64,000 nucleotides of DNA, from NCBI RefSeq assembly GCF_002729955.1, contig NZ_PBYA01000027.1, positions 62,001 through 126,000 on the forward strand, given 5' to 3'. This document shows, piece after piece, positions 61,260 to 64,000 of this stretch. Origin of the DNA: Salinisphaera sp. (lineage in GTDB: Bacteria; Pseudomonadota; Gammaproteobacteria; Nevskiales; Salinisphaeraceae). Positions within the stretch are counted from its first letter, which is position 1. Each line of letters opens with the position of its first letter. The notes under the pieces are model-generated. The model searched no databases. It was not told where the DNA came from and saw nothing but the letters and a program-made list of their open reading frames with translations. Made by a program: the position numbers and the translations under genes.

Positions 61260-64000
61260 ATGACGGACAGTTTCAATACACGCGCGCAGTTCACTGCAGG
61301 TGATCGCAGCTTCGACTATTTCAGTCTGCCCAAGCTCCAGGAACAGTTCCCGGGCGTGGCCAAGCTGCCCTACGCGCAGAAGATCCTGCTCGAGAATCTG
61401 CTCCGCCACGAGGACGGCTCCAACGTCGATGCCGACGATATCAAGGCACTCGCCAACTGGGACGCCAAGGCCGAGCCGGATACCGAAATCGCCTTCACCC
61501 CGGCACGCGTGGTCCTGCAGGACTTCACCGGCGTGCCGGCAGTGGTCGACCTGGCCGCCATGCGCGATGCCATGGCCAACCTCGGCGGCAGCCCCGACAA
61601 GATCAACCCGCTATCGCCGGCCGAACTCGTGATCGACCACTCGGTCATGGTCGACGAATACGGCACCGACAAGGCCTTCGATCTGAACGCCAAGCTCGAA
61701 TTCAACCGCAACAAGGAGCGCTATGCGTTCCTGCGCTGGGGTCAGGGCGCGTTCGACAACTTCAAGGTCGTGCCGCCGGATACCGGCATCGTCCATCAGG
61801 TCAACCTGGAATACCTGGCGCGCGTGGTCTTCGGTAACGAAGACAGCAACCTCGCCTACCCCGACACGCTGGTCGGCACCGACTCCCACACCACCATGAT
61901 CAACGGCGTGGGCGTGCTCGGCTGGGGCGTGGGCGGTATCGAAGCCGAAGCGGCCATGCTCGGCCAGCCCATCACCATGCTCATTCCCCAGGTCGTGGGC
62001 TTCAAGCTCACCGGCAAGCTCGCCGAAGGCTGCACCGCCACCGACCTGGTGCTCACGGTCACAGAAATGCTGCGCGCCAAGGGCGTGGTCGGCAAGTTCG
62101 TGGAATTCTTCGGCGACGGCCTGGCCGATCTGCCGCTGGCCGACCGTGCCACCATTGCCAACATGGCGCCCGAATACGGCGCGACCTGCGGTATCTTCCC
62201 GGTCGACGGCGAAACCATTCGTTACATGGAACTCACCGGCCGTCCCGCCGAACAGCTGGAACTGGTCGAAGCCTATGCCAAGGCCCAAGGCCTGTGGCGT
62301 GAAGAAGGCGAGCCCGACGCCGACTACACCGACGTGCTCGAGCTCGACATGTCCACGGTGCAGCCCTCGCTGGCCGGCCCGAAACGCCCGCAGGACCGCG
62401 TGCTGCTGGCCGACATGCAGAAGACCTATCGCCGCGAAGTCGAGCCCTTCATCAAGTCGCGCGCCGAGAAGTCCGATCCCGAAGACAAGAGCATGGCCGA
62501 GGCCAAGCAGCAAAGTGAAGCCGGCCTGGCTTCCGACAGCGTCGAAGGCGCGATTCATGCGCCGGTCAACTACAAGGACCAGGACTTCGATCTGCACGAC
62601 GGCTCGGTGGTAATCGCCGCCATCACCTCCTGCACCAACACGTCGAACCCGGCGGTGATGATCGGTGCCGGCCTGCTGGCCCGAAACGCCATTGAGAAGG
62701 GTCTGCAGGTCAAGCCCTGGGTCAAGACCTCGCTGGCCCCGGGTTCCAAGGTCGTGACCGAGTATCTGGAAAAAGCCGGCCTGGACGACGATCTCGACAG
62801 CCTCGGCTTCCAGCTGGTCGGCTACGGCTGCACCACCTGTATCGGTAACTCCGGGCCGCTGCCCGAGCCGATCGGCAATGCCGTGCGCGAGCACAGCCTG
62901 AACGTGGCCTCGGTGCTGTCCGGCAACCGTAACTTCGAAGGCCGCGTGCACGGCGACGTGCGCATGAACTTCCTCGCCAGCCCGCCGCTGGTGGTGGCCT
63001 ATGCGCTGTCCGGCACCATCGATATCGACATGAACAACGATCCGCTCGGCCAGGACGCCGACGGCAACGACGTGTATCTGCGTGATATCTGGCCGTCGCA
63101 GAAGGAAATCTACGACACCATCGGCAGTTCGCTGAACTCCGAGATGTTCAAGGACAGCTACGGCGACGTGTTCGCTGGCGATTCCCGCTGGAAGGGCCTG
63201 GACGTGCCGGAAGGCGAAATCTTCGATTGGGACGAAACCAGCACCTACGTGCAGAACCCGCCCTACTTCGAAGGCATGTCGGTCGATGTCGACGATATCC
63301 CGACCATCCAGGGTGCGCGTTGTCTGGCCCTGCTGGGTGATTCGATCACCACCGACCATATCTCGCCGGCCGGTGCCATCACCAAGGACTCGCCCGCTGG
63401 CCAGTACCTGCAGGAAAAAGGCGTCTCGCCGTCGGACTTCAACAGCTACGGCTCGCGTCGCGGCAACCACGAAGTGATGATGCGCGGCACCTTCGCCAAT
63501 GTTCGCCTGCGCAACCTGCTGGCCCCGGGCACCGAAGGCGGCTGGACCCGTCATCAGCCCTCCGGCGACGAGATGTTCATCTACGACGCCGCCATGAAGT
63601 ACGCAGAAGACAACACCCCGCTGGTGGTGCTGGCCGGCAAGGAATACGGCACCGGCTCGTCGCGCGACTGGGCTGCGAAGGGCACCCTGCTGCTCGGCGT
63701 GAAGACCGTGATCGCCCAGTCCTTCGAGCGTATCCATCGTTCGAACCTGGTCGGCATGGGCGTATTGCCGCTGCAGTTCAAGGAAGGCGAAAACGCCGAA
63801 TCCCTGGGCCTCGACGGCACCGAAACCTTCGATATCGAAGGGCTGAAGTCGGACGCGACCGAAGTCACCGTCAAGGCGACGAAGGAAAGCGGCGACACCA
63901 GCGAGTTCACCGCCAAGGTGCGTATCGATACGCCCAAGGAATGGGACTACTACCAGAACGGCGGCATCCTGCACTATGTGCTGCGTCAGCTCGCCAAGGC
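61260..64000 (+). CDS. acnA: aconitate hydratase A, C-terminal end beyond the window
   Basis: 913 codons are present and the gene runs off the right edge; family length suggests that only a few residues are missing. The [4Fe-4S] ligands are Cys458 (TSCTNTSNP), Cys524 and Cys527 (GCTTCIGN), with the same 66- and 3-residue spacing as E. coli AcnA. Also visible are the swivel-domain [13 protein letters not shown] and [17 protein letters not shown]. It isomerises citrate and isocitrate in the TCA cycle and may bind RNA when iron is low. Residues ~395-425 hold a short acidic/Lys insertion ([19 protein letters not shown]). Ribosome site GGAG is 11 bases before the ATG. Confidence 0.97.
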   Translation, partial: MTDSFNTRAQFTAGDRSFDYFSLPKLQEQFPGVAKLPYAQKILLENLLRHEDGSNVDADDIKALANWDAKAEPDTEIAFTPARVVLQDFTGVPAVVDLAAMRDAMANLGGSPDKINPLSPAELVIDHSVMVDEYGTDKAFDLNAKLEFNRNKERYAFLRWGQGAFDNFKVVPPDTGIVHQVNLEYLARVVFGNEDSNLAYPDTLVGTDSHTTMINGVGVLGWGVGGIEAEAAMLGQPITMLIPQVVGFKLTGKLAEGCTATDLVLTVTEMLRAKGVVGKFVEFFGDGLADLPLADRATIANMAPEYGATCGIFPVDGETIRYMELTGRPAEQLELVEAYAKAQGLWREEGEPDADYTDVLELDMSTVQPSLAGPKRPQDRVLLADMQKTYRREVEPFIKSRAEKSDPEDKSMAEAKQQSEAGLASDSVEGAIHAPVNYKDQDFDLHDGSVVIAAITSCTNTSNPAVMIGAGLLARNAIEKGLQVKPWVKTSLAPGSKVVTEYLEKAGLDDDLDSLGFQLVGYGCTTCIGNSGPLPEPIGNAVREHSLNVASVLSGNRNFEGRVHGDVRMNFLASPPLVVAYALSGTIDIDMNNDPLGQDADGNDVYLRDIWPSQKEIYDTIGSSLNSEMFKDSYGDVFAGDSRWKGLDVPEGEIFDWDETSTYVQNPPYFEGMSVDVDDIPTIQGARCLALLGDSITTDHISPAGAITKDSPAGQYLQEKGVSPSDFNSYGSRRGNHEVMMRGTFANVRLRNLLAPGTEGGWTRHQPSGDEMFIYDAAMKYAEDNTPLVVLAGKEYGTGSSRDWAAKGTLLLGVKTVIAQSFERIHRSNLVGMGVLPLQFKEGENAESLGLDGTETFDIEGLKSDATEVTVKATKESGDTSEFTAKVRIDTPKEWDYYQNGGILHYVLRQLAK

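Noticed and set aside
61611-63974. Open frame of 787 codons on the minus strand
   Set aside because: Exactly antisense to acnA, whose cluster cysteines and swivel motif are intact on the other strand.

Overview
The window is a high-GC, densely coded chromosomal segment from a gammaproteobacterium. The run fabD-fabG-acpP-fabF-pabB-pabC-mltG-tmk-holB-pilZ, the mnmA-hflD pair, a FadE-type acyl-CoA dehydrogenase and an AcnA aconitase are chromosomal housekeeping genes in a gammaproteobacterial arrangement. Overall gene content resembles Salinisphaera-like marine/halotolerant bacteria, but that genus-level guess is inference. I see no rRNA, tRNA, CRISPR array, insertion sequence or integrase.

Region 1 (about 1-6150) looks like a nitrogen-ring or ureide utilisation locus. 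It holds the start of an SDR gene, an NMT1/THI5-like ABC substrate-binding protein, an isochorismatase-fold cysteine hydrolase, a LysR regulator, a LOG-family nucleosidase, a cyanuric acid amidohydrolase/barbiturase homologue, and a small protein resembling the C-terminal domain of allophanate hydrolase. A 10-bp motif (CCTTGCCAAG) occurs in both regulatory regions of this locus.

Region 2 (about 6.7-21.5 kb) is an alcohol/aldehyde oxidation island, mostly on the minus strand. A response regulator and a small Cys protein precede a PQQ dehydrogenase with the Asp-Tyr-Asp signature of lanthanide (XoxF-type) enzymes. After it come a cytochrome c, a metallo-beta-lactamase-fold hydrolase, a SoxYZ-like carrier, a XoxJ/MxaJ-like binding protein and two periplasmic proteins of unknown role: the 'quinoprotein relay' arrangement. 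Next to it is a Tat-exported PaoABC-type molybdenum aldehyde oxidoreductase with its MocA- and XdhC-like maturation genes. Together they could oxidise alcohol to aldehyde to acid in the periplasm.

Region 3 (21.7-39.6 kb) carries two RND efflux systems: a CzcCBA-like plus-strand operon headed by a His-rich peptide, and a minus-strand adaptor/permease pair without its own outer-membrane channel. A promoter, operator-like repeat and terminator upstream of the second suggest an attenuated leader or a small RNA. A YbaY-MliC-like fusion lipoprotein, a divergent Tag-like glycosylase and a SnoaL-FMO fusion monooxygenase follow. The monooxygenase has a good sigma-54 promoter and lies downstream of an AcoR-type activator whose GAFTGA loop reads HAFTGA.

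Region 4 (39.6-50 kb) is peripheral metabolism: a FadH-like dienoyl-CoA reductase, a permease coupled to a VanX-family dipeptidase, RecQ, a hemolysin III family protein, and fadE with a divergent TetR regulator. Region 5 (50-64 kb) is the core fatty acid/folate/replication operon on the minus strand and nudJ-mnmA-hflD-acnA on the plus strand; acnA runs off the right edge.
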